From assembly GCA_004154925.1 (NCBI GenBank), contig QJNS01000091.1, positions 1 through 64,000 on the forward strand: DNA of 64,000 nt, read 5' to 3'. The notes under the pieces were generated by a model that made no database searches, was not told the origin of the DNA, and saw only the letters and a list, made by a program, of their open reading frames with translations. Below, piece after piece: positions 1-10,897 of this stretch; the first letter of the stretch is position 1, and every line of letters begins with the position of its first letter. This DNA comes from Monosporascus cannonballus (lineage: Eukaryota > Ascomycota > Sordariomycetes > Xylariales). Both the position numbers and the translations under genes were made by a program.

Positions 1-3
1 AAA

Positions 4-19
4 CCCCCCCCCCCCCCCC
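4..19. repeat. poly-C tract
   Basis: Sixteen consecutive C bases lie at the window edge, downstream of the dioxygenase gene. This is a simple homopolymer and may be length-variable or an assembly weak point. Confidence 0.9.
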
Positions 20-169
20 AACACAGCTGTCACCGTCCAGGATCAATCAGTTGTATGTCCACCTACGCCGCCTCGTCATCGTCGTCTTTTGCATGGTTGG
101 GAAACCCTTATTAGCAGTGCCTACTTATGCTGTGGGCAGGTGCGGGCCGCCCCTTGCGGTCCGTCTCGC

Positions 170-1493
170 CTACAGTTCGACCAGCGAGAAATCGAACTCG
201 AGGTACCACTTCGGCTTCTGTTCGCCCTCCTCCCGCGCCCCGTTAACCTTCATCCCATCATCATCGACCCCGTCCCCTCCGCCATCCCCCCCACCCCCCT
301 CCACCAACGGCCTAAACCTCGCCATCAGCTCCTCCTTGACGGCGAACACGGCGTCGCCCGCGCAGCGCCCGTCGTCGGCGTCGAACACCTGCGTCGTGAG
401 CGCGCGGTGGCCCGGCGCCGCCACCACGAAGTGCACGTGGCCCGGCCGCCACGGGTGCCGGTCCAGCAGCCGCAGCAGCCGGCCCGCCGGCCCGTCGCCC
501 GGGACCGGGTACGCCGTCGGCCGCAGGCACACCAGCGCGTAGCGGCCGCGGGCGTCGGCCCGGAACCGGCCGCGCAGGTTCATCGGGGGCTGCTGCTCAC
601 CCGCCGTACCGCTGCCGGTCGAGGCGGAAGGGGAGGGGTCCCGGTCCTGCCGCTCGTACCGCCCGTCCGGCCCGGACTGCCACACGTCGAGCGTCGCGCC
701 CGGGATCGGCAGCCCCGTGCGCGCCGAGACCACGCGCCCCGTCACGCGCGCGAGGAGCGGCAACGACGCGCGGTAGAAGGCCGCGGCCGTGTCCGTGTCC
801 GCGTCCGCGTCCGCGTCTGCGCGCGGGCGGGGAGGGGGGGCGCGGAGGATGCTGGACCCGAGCGGCAGGAACGGCGCGTCGGCGCGGTAGAAGGGCCCCA
901 GGATCGCCGAGGGCGTGGCGGTGCCGGACTGCGGCTGCTGCTGCCTCGAGGTGATCTCGTCGACGAGCGACTCGAGGCCCAGGACGTCGCAGAGGAGCCC
1001 CGTCTCGTTGCGCCCCGAGTCCGACATGCGGCCCGCTTCGTTGATCTGCGCGGGGTGGGCGGGAGCGTTAATTCGCATCGGAACAGCTTGAGAGGCTGTG
1101 GAACGAGGACGACGGGGCAAGCGCAAAGGCATATGCACATTGCACGCCATCGGCCTGTTCGAAACTCACCAGCTCGACGCCAGCCGCCCACTCATCGACG
1201 GTGAGGTCCACCTCCCGCGCGAAGTCGTGGAGATGCCGCACCAGACTCGGCATGATCCGCGCGAGGCGCGGGTGCGCGCCGGGGCCCGTGGCGGCGATGA
1301 CGCGGTCCGTGAACCGCGGGTCGTACTTGGGCTTCTGGTCTTCGGGCCGCTCCGCTTTACAGGCATATCCGTGCGTCGTCGTCGTCGTCGTCGCCGGCTT
1401 CGGGGGGCCGTTGCCGTTGTCGGCGGCGACCTCCAGCTCGCTTCGGAGGGTCTCGGAGGCTGGCGGCGGCGGTTCTACTATCGTGGACGGCAT
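170..1493 (-). CDS. intradiol ring-cleavage dioxygenase (catechol / hydroxyquinol 1,2-dioxygenase family)
   Basis: Two exons, 1493-1170 and 1045-170, joined across a 124 bp intron (GTGAGT...CGCAG), give 399 residues. The N-terminal dioxygenase helical domain covers about residues 30-130 (conserved RMSD and LLCDVLGLESLVDEI stretches) and is followed by GPFYR and the beta-sandwich catalytic domain. The Fe(III) ligands of the family are visible: Tyr about 238 (PDGRY), Tyr about 287 (PTAYPVP), His about 311 and His about 313 (RPGHVHF). The enzyme cleaves catechol- or hydroxyquinol-type aromatics between the two hydroxyls, feeding the 3-oxoadipate route. The exact substrate cannot be read from the sequence. 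Unusual features are an Asp-Ala repeat from a GTCCGC minisatellite (about residues 184-194), an insertion of roughly 13 residues after the first Tyr ligand, and a Gly/Asp-rich tail. The start at 1493 is the ATG closest to the conserved domain and leaves about 20 Pro/Thr-rich residues before it. There is no signal peptide, so it is probably cytosolic. Confidence 0.9.
789..819. repeat. GTCCGY coding minisatellite
   Basis: Tandem hexamers (GTCCGT / GTCCGC, about five units) lie inside dioxygenase exon 2 and encode alternating Ala-Asp on the minus strand. The period is a multiple of three, so copy-number change keeps the reading frame. Confidence 0.75.
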
Positions 1494-3364
1494 AGTTCGG
1501 GGAGGTTGGCTGATATGGGGTGCGATGACGGCTCTAGGTGAAGTGGCCGGTTGGCGAGGTGAGTAAAAGGATGGCACTCGAATAGCAGTACCGGGCGAGC
1601 ATAACACGGGAGCAAGTATTTCATGTCGGACTGGGAGCGTAACGATATATGTATGCTTGCGCAACTGCTGGTATCGTTTTGTCTCCTTTCCTGACATTGG
1701 AATATTAGTTGGATGCGGTTTCCGCGTGCACACTTCCTTCACATCGACGGAAGGATGAACACATCAGGCAAGCTTCAAGGAGCGGTGTGCTTGCCTCACG
1801 AGGAGAACCAACTACTCGGAGGGAAGAAACGTGCGGGGGTGCATATAAATATGCGGCTTCCCGTAGCTAAGATCGGGATCTCTAAGTCGCACCTGGGCAT
1901 GCCCGCATACCTACACAAAGCTTCGAGGGCAGGCGACGCCTAGAAGGCCAGTCCACGAGTCGGGTTCCTCGCGTCGGCATTACAAATGGAACGGTAGAAG
2001 GGTTCCATGTCCATCGCCCCTCGAGTCGTGGCCCGCAGATAATCCGTCCGCTGGCCTGATCCGACGGAGCCGCGGCGGCAACGCGCAGGTTTGCATTGTT
2101 TGCATCTATGCCCCGACCTCATGGTGTACCTGCATCCGCCGGGCTGTCACGATAGCAGGCACACAATATACCCGCGGGATCTCATCGCATGCTTAGGGCG
2201 GAAAGACGGACTCGGGTTGTCATTCTCGAATCCACAGAGTAGAAATGGCTGTCCTAACATCGGAAGATTGGCGAAGGAAGGTCACCTCGTAAGAAGGCAC
2301 AAGAGGCAGGATTCCGATGACAACGAAGCTAAGGAGATTTATTATAGGGTCGTACCGAGCGAGAGTCTAACCAATACGAAGTAGTCCGCCCTGCTGTGTC
2401 CCCTCAGAGCCTGGGCGGCCAGCTAGGACATCCTTGATCAACTCCATAGGAGCATTCACAGGCATCCCCGGAAAAATCTGGCGGGAACTTGACATATCAG
2501 GCGTATATGCGTACACAGGCAGGAAAGGCGAGGCGCTAAGTAGCGGTTCTGACCACGTAAGTTGTAAGATGGTGCCTGCCTCCGATACCTGCGGCGTCTC
2601 GGGGTGCCAGGTGAACGTCACGCAGCCCTCCCTCTGTTCGCTTGACGTTCTGCTTTTCTTACTGAATCACAGGAGGCGCTCGCCACCCCCTGTTGCGAAC
2701 GGATACATACATACGTAGGCAGCCTCTAGTTGGTCGATCGTATAGTACATAGACCCGTACGTCCCATAACCACGAATCATGCATGTAGGTAGGGCATGTT
2801 GAATCAGGATTGTCATCGGGGCCTCCGGATCAGGTAGGCGGAGCAGCATTATGCTCAACGGATTTTCCGCGGCAAGAAATTGCAGCATTCTTGAAAGCAT
2901 TTTTCTCCTTCTTCCAACAGGTCGACACCGTTTTGAACATTCTCGAGAGGGAACAGGGCGGTACGTAGAATGTTGAACGTCCTGTCGATATCGTCGAGGT
3001 GGATGTAATGTATTCTCCTAGGCGCCAAAGAATGGTTCATCGCAATGTTATGGTATTTAGCTCGAGGGGAAGTAGGTTTCCCTCGGAAGGCAGACGTCAG
3101 TTTCTTTCAGCGCGGCCCCCATCCGAAAACCGTATTCTTTCTTTCTCAGAGGTTGGAATTCGCCCCGTACCGCCGGCGCCCTCATCCACGGACAAGGGTG
3201 ACCAAGAAATGGCTAACCTTGTTTCGCGGTTAGTCGGCGCCGGAGGCGGGTAAAATAAATCGACAGAATCGGTAGAGAGTAGTAGCCCGGCATCGCAGCT
3301 AGGGCAATGTTGTTCCCGAGAGGAGGCAGCCAGGCAAAGCAATCCAAACCTCCTCCTCCTCCCC

Positions 3365-3385
3365 TTTTTTTTTTTTTTTTTTTTT
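3365..3385. repeat. poly-T tract
   Basis: Twenty-one consecutive T bases follow a C/T-rich stretch. Confidence 0.9.
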
Positions 3386-3992
3386 ACTAACGCACCCCGC
3401 AGCAACACCGATTCTCACACATCCATTCCCGGGCCCCGGCCACACCGCCACCAGCGCCGAGGTCCACGCAACATGAGATAGCTCACACCTACGCTCGCGC
3501 ACCGTGTCCCGGTGCCCGGAGTTCGACGCTGGAGAACTGAGAGGGCCCGGACGGAGAAACCGGCGGTGGTGGTGGTGCTAGGCGATCCCGCGGGGCCGAG
3601 ACACGTGCTGCGTCCGCAGGAGGGCCGCCGGGACGCGTGCCCAGTGATTACGCGCATGGAGGGGCGAGCGCTCGGAGAGTGCTGTCGGCCGTCGGGGCGG
3701 AACAACACCGCCTCCGCGTTCATTTATATAGGCTTCCTGGGGCTTATCCTGTACGGAGCGCTCGTCCCGGCGATGCCAGTATATGATTTCTCCTGGTAAG
3801 CAACCTAACGGCAGGTGTGGAGGTAAACTCCCCTCCCCCCTTTGGCGCTAGCTCGACGGCGGTTGTAATGATTGGCAACGCTTCTAAGGTTGAAGAGTAC
3901 ATCGGTTCGGTGAATCGTAAGTTAATTCGTTATCAGCGCCGGGAAGCGAGAACAGTGGGGATGTTGACGCACCGTCTCCCAGGAAGTTATTC

Positions 3993-4011
3993 ATATATAT
4001 ATATATATATA
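3993..4011. repeat. (AT)n microsatellite
   Basis: Uninterrupted AT dinucleotides over 19 bases. Confidence 0.9.
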
Positions 4012-4253
4012 GTGAAGAGACTATTCAGTTCACACTCATACCAGCGTCCCTGTTCGCTGAGTGACGTAGGGTTTCCCGGAGAGGACACTATCTTTGAAGC
4101 TAGATAAGAGGAAGTGTCACTGGAAGAATCGAGGAGCTGTGTCATACATGTACTGTGGCATTTCCAATAGGTTGACTCCTTGTTCTTTCAGTCTATGTCT
4201 ATAACGGATACCCGAAGTCACCTCAAACTAAGTCAGCCGGCGCAGCTCCTCCC

Positions 4254-4290
4254 TTTATTTTGTTTTGTTTTGTTTTGTTTGTTTGTTTTG
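4254..4290. repeat. (TTTTG)n / (TTTG)n microsatellite
   Basis: Tandem TTTTG units decay into TTTG units at the 3' side. Confidence 0.9.
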
Positions 4291-4943
4291 GTTGGCCAAC
4301 CTCTAAGAAGTAAGTATCCCCGGTAAGGCTGAAACCACTGCGTTTGTATTGGTAGCTTGCCATTTCTAAAGTACCATCAGCAGGCTCCCTTGTGGTGAGA
4401 ACACGGTGTCTAGTAAGATTGACGAGTCCCTGAGGTGTGTGATCCTCTATCATCCCAATTAGATCTCCCTGGGCACGTTTACGTCTCTATAGCTACAAGA
4501 ATATCGTCCGACGGGGGACGCGCGCACTTGAGGCGTATAACAATTGTAGAGTCCTGACGGATATCATAAATTAGCCGGTAAGCGTTTCCGGAGTCGCCCG
4601 TGTTGTAAATGAATGGCAATCACTGAGGTTATGATTAATTAGCCTCTATTCCCAGCTGTATAACGGACTAAAATCATTTTCCGAGTCTGTTCAAGTTCGG
4701 AGATGCTTCATAGCATTATGCTCGAGGGTGCTTGGATCTGTAGAGAACCATACCCACCCGACTCAGACCGGCGACGCAGAGGGGCTTTTATTATGAGCTC
4801 ATTATCGATGACTATCCTTCTACATCTATCCATGACGGCCAAGGATGGACAAGGCCATCGCTGCGTAGGACCTGTTACGGATCTTACGTAAGATGCCTTT
4901 CCAATTCTTCCATATTTCGTGTCTCCGCTTCTCCGTATATCAC

Positions 4944-6170
4944 TTACCAAGGTGCGAGATTCGGCGGTAACATTGGATACTCGACTCCGTCGATGACCTC
5001 GGTACCATATCCTACGTCTTCGGCATCCATGTACCCGGAACCCTGCTCCCCGTCCCTCTTCCAGTTCGGGTTGCAATTTCCGGGGACATATTTCGCCGCG
5101 TCCATCTTGAGCGTCATCTTGACTTCGGGGCAGTAATCCCACATGTGCTTCCGCTTCTCGGGGGTGCCCCAGATACCGCCGTGCAGGTCGGTGCCGCCGC
5201 CGCCGGTGTGGTAGCCCATAGGCTCGTAGAAGCCCTCCCGCCAGTCGTCTATGCCCTTGACGTACTCCCCCGCCGCGGCGGCCTCCAGGTCGCTGCCGTA
5301 GTTGGCAAGCCTGTCGGCGCCGGGAGTCTTGCCGATCTCCACGGCGGTTCCCGAGTGCGCCTCGCCGCTGAAGGTCAGCGAGACGGTGCCGTTGGCCATC
5401 TTGGCGCCGGGGCGGTGGGCCAGCCGATCGGCGAGCCAGGTGTCCTCGGGTTCCGAGTTCTCGAGGCGCATCTGCTGGCGCAGGACGTCGATTATTGGGC
5501 CCACCCTTCTCAAGGACAGGCCGCCGTTGCCGCCGAAGCGGCCGGAGGGGTTCCAGGGCGCCCCGACCCAGTCGTACTCGAGGTAGTCGTTGAGGTTCTG
5601 GCGACTGTTGGCGCAGAGGATGCTGTCGGTCTGGAAGACGAGGAGCCACTCGGCCGGGCGCAGGACCGTCTCGTACAGCCACAGGTTCGTCAGGAAGCGG
5701 CTTATCATCTCCTGGCCGGCCGTGGACATGTTGCTCGGGATGTAGGTCAGGTCTAGCTTGCCGGCGCTGACCTGCTGGCGGATCGCGACCGACTGGTTGA
5801 TGTGCTCGACGGACTCCGTGGAGCCCATGAACCGGAAGCGCCAGTCGGGCGGCACGACGGACATGAAATGCAGCATCAGCGGCGCGAGGATGGGGTTGGG
5901 CCGGTTCTCGATCAGGAGGGCCACCTTGGATTCATTGTACTGGGACCTCAGAGGTTGCTTGTACTCGATGCTCACGCGGGGAACGTCGACTTCCCGAATC
6001 GTTGGAAACGTGAGGTACGTCACGAGTATTCTAGAGAGTGTCGGTTACAATTCGTGCAAGGTTGGGTGTATTCTAAGGGATGATCCCCTTATGACCACTT
6101 ACAGTGTCAGCAGGAATGCTGCAGCGAGCCGCGTACGGCGGCTAGTACTGGACCACAGGATAGAAACCAT
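4944..6170 (-). CDS. DUF5672 putative type II membrane glycosyltransferase (copy A)
   Basis: Exon 1 is 6170-6103 and exon 2 is 6030-4944, separated by a 72 bp intron (GTAAGT...CTCTAG), giving 384 residues. Exon 1 supplies the only suitable ATG: a short basic head (Arg-Arg-Thr-Arg near residue 12) followed by a hydrophobic signal anchor at about residues 15-30. That is the layout of a Golgi-type type II membrane protein. The lumenal part has the DUF5672 landmarks: VALLIENRP, VVPPDWRF, FQTDSILC (the acidic position of a GT-like fold), YDWVGAPW, GGNGGLSLR, and a C-terminal YCPEVKMTLKMD. The family is annotated as glycosyltransferase-like; donor and acceptor are unknown. The stop at 4944 overlaps a good GTAAGT donor-like site, so an extra 3' exon cannot be excluded. 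A divergent paralogue lies at 7798-8923. Confidence 0.82.
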
Positions 6171-7797
6171 TGTCACCAGTCGGCCCCATACGTCGCGTAT
6201 CTGGATGTCTCCATCTCGCATCGGATATGGAGCACGGGCAAACAAGCTGGAGGTGGGATTTGCCATGTGGCGTTAATACTGTCGATTTTGAAACTGAAGT
6301 CGGACAGACAGATGGGTGTGTCAGCCCAGAAATGAGCAAGAGTTGTCGAAGGACCAGGCTCGATGCGTCCAAGTGTTTGATCAGGTTGTAGACGTGTGCC
6401 TATGCACGTTGTAGATCTCCGGCCTACTACTAGGTGCCTACCTACATGTGTGAACCTAACATCAATGTAGGTAGGGTATGCAGCTGTAGGAGTAGCTTGG
6501 AAGTCACATACCTTGAGATGTCTGTTTGTGCATATCTATATACATGCTCGCTTTAAGAACGTCTCGGGCATACCTAGGTAGATATGTAGGGCTCTATTTA
6601 CCGTAGATACCCTATCTACATGGTAGAAGCGTGATAACACGATGTGGACAGATAGGTGCCGTGTACTAGTAGTCTGTAGTAAGCTGAGGTCTCGTATGCA
6701 GGTAATAATAGCACTATAATCGCCTGAACATGAGCCCTGAGATTTGGGTCTGGCTTGCATGGGTCCTCCGGATCTGACCACACAGGTTGCACGCCATGTC
6801 CGCATCGGGCAATTTTATTGGCTTACCCCACCATCTGATTCAACAACCCCCAGTATCCACCTGCCTTACGTATAACACCCCCTTTATTGTAGTAGATTCA
6901 GTACAAAGAAGTGGCGTTCTTCGATCCCGAAATGAGCCATTCATGGAAAGTGAAATGCTTTTTATTTTGAGTAGTCGTACCCGTGGTGCTTCGAGGTGTA
7001 CTTATGACGAATTGCGCCCATTTCTCCGCTCGGGTAAACAAGGACGTAGGACTTGTGGTACCGACAGATTCCACCTTGGGACGAGTTCCACCCGAAAATG
7101 AGAATCAAACAGATTCACTTTGAGAATAAGGTGTCGATGTCCTCACTGATAGGGAGCTAGATGTGAGTTTGTGCCTACATACGGACCTATGTACCACTTA
7201 CATGTCGGTAGGTGTAACGACTAGACCTGGCTATACGTGCGTGGTACACCAGTGTGTAGTTGCTTGGTTTGTATTCGGTGCTTGATACCGAAATGTACCC
7301 CCGCGCCTAGATTGTTAAGCTCTCTTATTGCAATGACGACCCTTGTGACACTTGACAGCGCTGTGCTACTTCCATATGCGATTTAAATTTGAGCCATCCA
7401 TGGATATTCTTCTCGATGAATACCTTATCGTCCTTCGAACTTGGGTCACCGTCGGAGTTATTTCCTTGTCCCTCCAGTCCAAAATTTGTGTACTTGTTAA
7501 ACCCGAACTTCCCCCCTACTAGACCGTCCCTCTCTTGTTAGGTGACGTTTCTATATTTAGGTACTTACCTACCTTCTTCCGTCCTTCCTCCTGGAAGCGA
7601 ATAGGCGTCTGTCCACGGGGGTAACTTTAACTCTCCTCTAGGCCATTTCCTTGTCAGGGACTCTATATCCGCCGGTAAATGGCGTGATACCCAACCGGCC
7701 ACCTCTGGATTCAACCTACCGCTTTCTGCCACTCAAATCAACTCGGAGCCTGACGCTATCGCTAACGAAATTCGACACACGGACAGGCGTCTTCACG
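6171..7797. promoter_or_regulatory. divergent intergenic region between the two DUF5672 genes
   Basis: The 1.6 kb spacer must contain both promoters because the flanking genes point away from it. It is unusually rich in TACCTA/TAGGTA words (near 6437, 6465, 6572, 7205 and 7557), one pair of which forms a perfect inverted repeat. I see no coding sequence. Calling this motif a binding site is inference. Confidence 0.45.
6437..6475. repeat. inverted repeat of TACCTA motif, 11 bp arms
   Basis: CCTACCTACAT at 6437-6447 and its perfect reverse complement at 6465-6475, with a 17-base spacer. It sits in the divergent DUF5672 promoter region, about 270 bp upstream of the start of copy A. Confidence 0.8.
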
Positions 7798-8923
7798 ATG
7801 AAAAGTCAACATGAATCCGTATTTAGCCTTACGCGGATGAAGGTCATTCTGATTTTGTGCCTGGTCACAACGTAAGCGTTTCGTAGAGGCTTTTCCGTGT
7901 TGCGGCTTTCCGGGAGCTAATAGTGTTAGGTGGGCCATCGCCCATTTATTGTATAGCTACAGAGAGGCCATAAAGGCCAGATTAGAGGAGGCTGGACGGA
8001 GGATCCCGGAGGTCAATATCGACTGGCATCCCAAAGACACGGATCCTCGACGTCAGTACAATGCCTCCAAGCTGGCACTGTTGATCGAGCCTCGCCCGAT
8101 GCCGCGCCTTGTCCCACAGATTCTGCATATGATATCCGTCGTACCTCCCGACTGGCGGTTTCTGTTTATTGGATCTAACAAGTCGGTGATTAGCGTCGGC
8201 CGCAGTTATTCTACCAAACATCAACAGGAGATCGGGAAACTCGACCTGATGGTTCTGCCCGAACCGTGGGAAATCGACAGCAAAGAGAAAGTCCACCGAA
8301 TGCTGACCGATGTCCGATTCTACGACGAGATTCTGCCGGGGGTTGAGTGGATCCTCAAATACGAGTATGATAGTATCCTCTGTGCAAACTCTCCCACCAG
8401 TCTGAACGAGTGGCTGCATTGGGACTGGGCCGGTGCACCCAGGTAAGAACGTACTCCGTCCGGATTGTGCCTTGTTTCTCGCAGGTTAATGGGCAATTGT
8501 AGGGTCCAGAATGACCGATATTCCGGCAACGGAGGACTCTCGCTCCGGCGCGTTTCCACGATCAAGCGGGTTCTCAGGTTCCAAAGCCGGTATAACGACA
8601 CTCAACCAGAAGACGAATGGTTCGGACACAGAGTCATAGTCCTGCCGGGCGCCAAGGTGGCTTCCGACGAGAACGGCCAGTTGACTGTCGAAGACGTATA
8701 CATGCCCAATCCGATGGGCTTTCATGTTAGGGATGGAGGCAACCAGCTCGCTGAGGGGGTATGGGATGATCCTGACCGGCGAAAGGAAATATTTGACTAT
8801 TGTCCTGAGCTGAGTCTAATCATGGACATGAAACTCGAGGTAGAAAGATGTCCAGGGGATACAAGGACGAGAACAATATCGCCGAAGGAGAATGCGGGCG
8901 GGGAGGGAAAAAGCAAAAGATGA
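7798..8923 (+). CDS. DUF5672 putative type II membrane glycosyltransferase (copy B)
   Basis: Exons 7798-7871, 7930-8442 and 8503-8923 give 335 residues; a 7924 acceptor is an in-frame alternative adding two residues. The first intron (7872-7929) has a GTAAGC donor and a GCTAAT branch-like site. It falls directly after the signal-anchor helix, in phase 2, as in copy A. The 8502 acceptor (TTGTAG) is preferred over 8484 because it makes the spacing between GAP and SGNGGLSLR equal to copy A. DUF5672 landmarks include LALLIEPRP, VVPPDWRF, YEYDSILC, WDWAGAP and FDYCPELSLIMDM. It lacks about 30 residues present in copy A before the MGFH/MGYH motif and has a basic, probably disordered tail instead of the copy A C-terminus. 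The role is probably Golgi or ER glycan transfer with unknown substrate. Confidence 0.78.
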
Positions 8924-9359
8924 AGTAAAAAATGAGGCCGAGGACGAAACGGAAGAGGAAGTGAAGGATGAGATGGAAGATAAAGCTAGCTAGTAATCAT
9001 CATATCATGGTTAATAGGATTGCATAGGGGGCTACGATGGCTGGTGGAAGAGACCAGAGGTTTCCAGGGTCTCGGCAGAATCCCAATTCTCTAATAAATA
9101 TATTGGGTTACATAAAAAGGGTGAACAGGGAAGCGCAACCGCCATAGTCCATTTGGTCCAGACCGCTGACACTTTGGTTATACCATCTCACCTGATTTTA
9201 CCTCCACCACGTTCTCTGCACCGCGGCAACACCATCCCACTCGTCAACGCCATCTCCACCTTACCCAAACACTTTGAGAACAGCGAGTATTGCAATACCA
9301 CTCAAACTACAACAACCTCATATCCATATGAATATATCCTTTGATATTCTGCAGACATC
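8924..9359. other. intergenic
   Basis: 436 bp between DUF5672 copy B and the broken F-box-like gene. The first 70 bp are purine-rich (GAAGAGGAAGTGAAGGATGAG type) and may be lost coding sequence or 3' UTR of copy B. Nothing else is recognised. Confidence 0.5.
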
Positions 9360-10897
9360 GTGGCCGGTTCTGCGTCTAACAGGCGCCCGGCGTCATCACA
9401 GGAATATCCCTGCCCAAAACGAGCAAGGCTTGAAGAAAGACCACCTCGCGAGCCTTCCATTCTCCTCGATCTCATCATACCTTTGAGTGGGGACCCGTAT
9501 CGCGTCATATGCACGTGTTTGATGCAATACCTCGACGCCAGGGATGTCTTGCACCTCTGCGCGACGTCCAGACTTGCTCCGCGATATGGTCAAGCAAGAC
9601 GTATTCGACATCAACGCCAGACTAAGACGTTTTTTTTTTTTGAGACAATCCAACCGAGTTTCGTACCGAACTTGGCCGTTGTAAGTCGAGTACTATCTAC
9701 CATCTTCTGTACAGACTACCCTTGAACAATCCTGAGTCGTGGATTTAGGCGATGCCTTAATCACTGGCCCCGTTGCGCTGCAGTTCTTCGAGCGCGTGAC
9801 ACGGCCGGACTCGATTCTTCATGTTGTAGTAGAGGACGGCAGCAAGTTCGAGCAATTGAAAGCCTATCTTTTGAAGATAGGGTATCAAATGGCTCGCGGA
9901 CTGACATTCGAAAAGGATACAAGCTCAGGCATTACCAAGGTAATTGTCTCCATCTATCCGCTCCTTCCATGCGGAAGCCAGGCTAAGCTATCTCCTAATA
10001 GTACGAAGAACACGTACGCTCAGGGAGCAACGTTCAGAGTGCAAAGATCACGCTTGAGGCTATGCGCTGGCTTCCCATAGAAGCTATTCTCCGCAGAACT
10101 CCTACAAGCTGTGTCATAAATTTCATATCATGGAACAAGGCTTTCTCCATTTTCCCTAGACTCACGTTCGTGGAACATGAGACAGTTCCCTTGCGGGTGC
10201 TCCATTCTCCTATGCCACCGATGATGAAAGCTTGGGATATGTCTCTTAACCACTGCAGCAGGCTTGGCTGGCGAGTTAGACCCCTTCCGCTCAACAAAAA
10301 AGTCGACCGCAAGCTTCTGGGCGACATCTGGTTTGATCATTTCGGTGATTCGGCATACACTCTGGGGCGGCGTGTAGGAGACCACAACACATGGATGATT
10401 CCCCTGGACACGACCTCCGTTACACCCCCAGCCACACCAGACTTCGTTCTCGAATACGCATCCTTCAGTGTGCAATCAGGAAGTAGTCGGCTGACGCATT
10501 CGCCAGTCCAAGTCTACGAAAAAAAATGGCGTATTGGATCGATGTTCGAGAATTCTGCTCGCCCGTTCTTAGATACCGGTATGCTCAGGGGCCGGTCTGG
10601 GTGAAAGAAAGTATTTCTGGTGGGGGTACCCGGTTCCGGTATTCACTCGAGCCGGCCTGGGAGAGACTTAATCTCATATTCAAGCGGGCTATGCTCATCC
10701 AGCTCTGCAAACTGGACGAGCCGGAGCGACAACGCGTCCCCGGAGACACCGGGCGGCCCCCGAATTTGGTCCAGGTGCCCGTGTTCGAGAAGCCTGAAGC
10801 GTGGGACTATATGGACGATGAAGTCCCGAAGTGGTTTGCGAGGCTGATGGACAACCCCCGTCTGCTGGACAGCTTCGACTTTTCCAATATGCAGTGA
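9360..10897 (+). pseudogene. F-box-like protein gene, multiply frameshifted
   Basis: Pieces read as one fungal F-box-like protein: an F-box-type segment (CLMQYLDARDVLHLCATSR, about 9516-9572), then KQDVFDINARLRRFF, then TEFRTELGR. A clean 68 bp intron (9681-9748) follows, then DALITGPVALQFFERV to 9939, a 62 bp intron (9940-10001), and a long exon from 10002. Continuity needs several repairs. The expected start reads GTG at 9360 in the context ATCGTGGCC. There is a one-base shift near 9573-9578. There is a second shift at a T12 run (9630-9641), where the frame needed next would read TGA. There is a third shift at an A8 run (10519-10526), after which the frame runs to TGA at 10895-10897. Two lesions are in homopolymers and could be sequencing errors; the others are not. 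I infer a decaying gene. Confidence 0.7.

Larger units (their letters stand above)
1494..4943. other. intergenic, no gene recognised
   Basis: About 3.4 kb between two minus-strand genes. Only short, patternless open frames are present. It holds a poly-T run, an AT dinucleotide run and a TTTTG microsatellite. The part next to 1494 should contain the dioxygenase promoter. I see no coding signal or transposon motif. Confidence 0.6.

Noticed and set aside
89..1204. 371-codon plus-strand open frame
   Set aside because: It is the antisense shadow of the GC-rich dioxygenase exons, has no family features, and the minus strand carries the full catalytic motif set.
8443..8484. Shorter alternative intron in DUF5672 copy B (acceptor GCAG at 8484)
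   Set aside because: It keeps frame but adds six residues between GAP and the SGNGG motif; the 8502 acceptor gives spacing identical to copy A.
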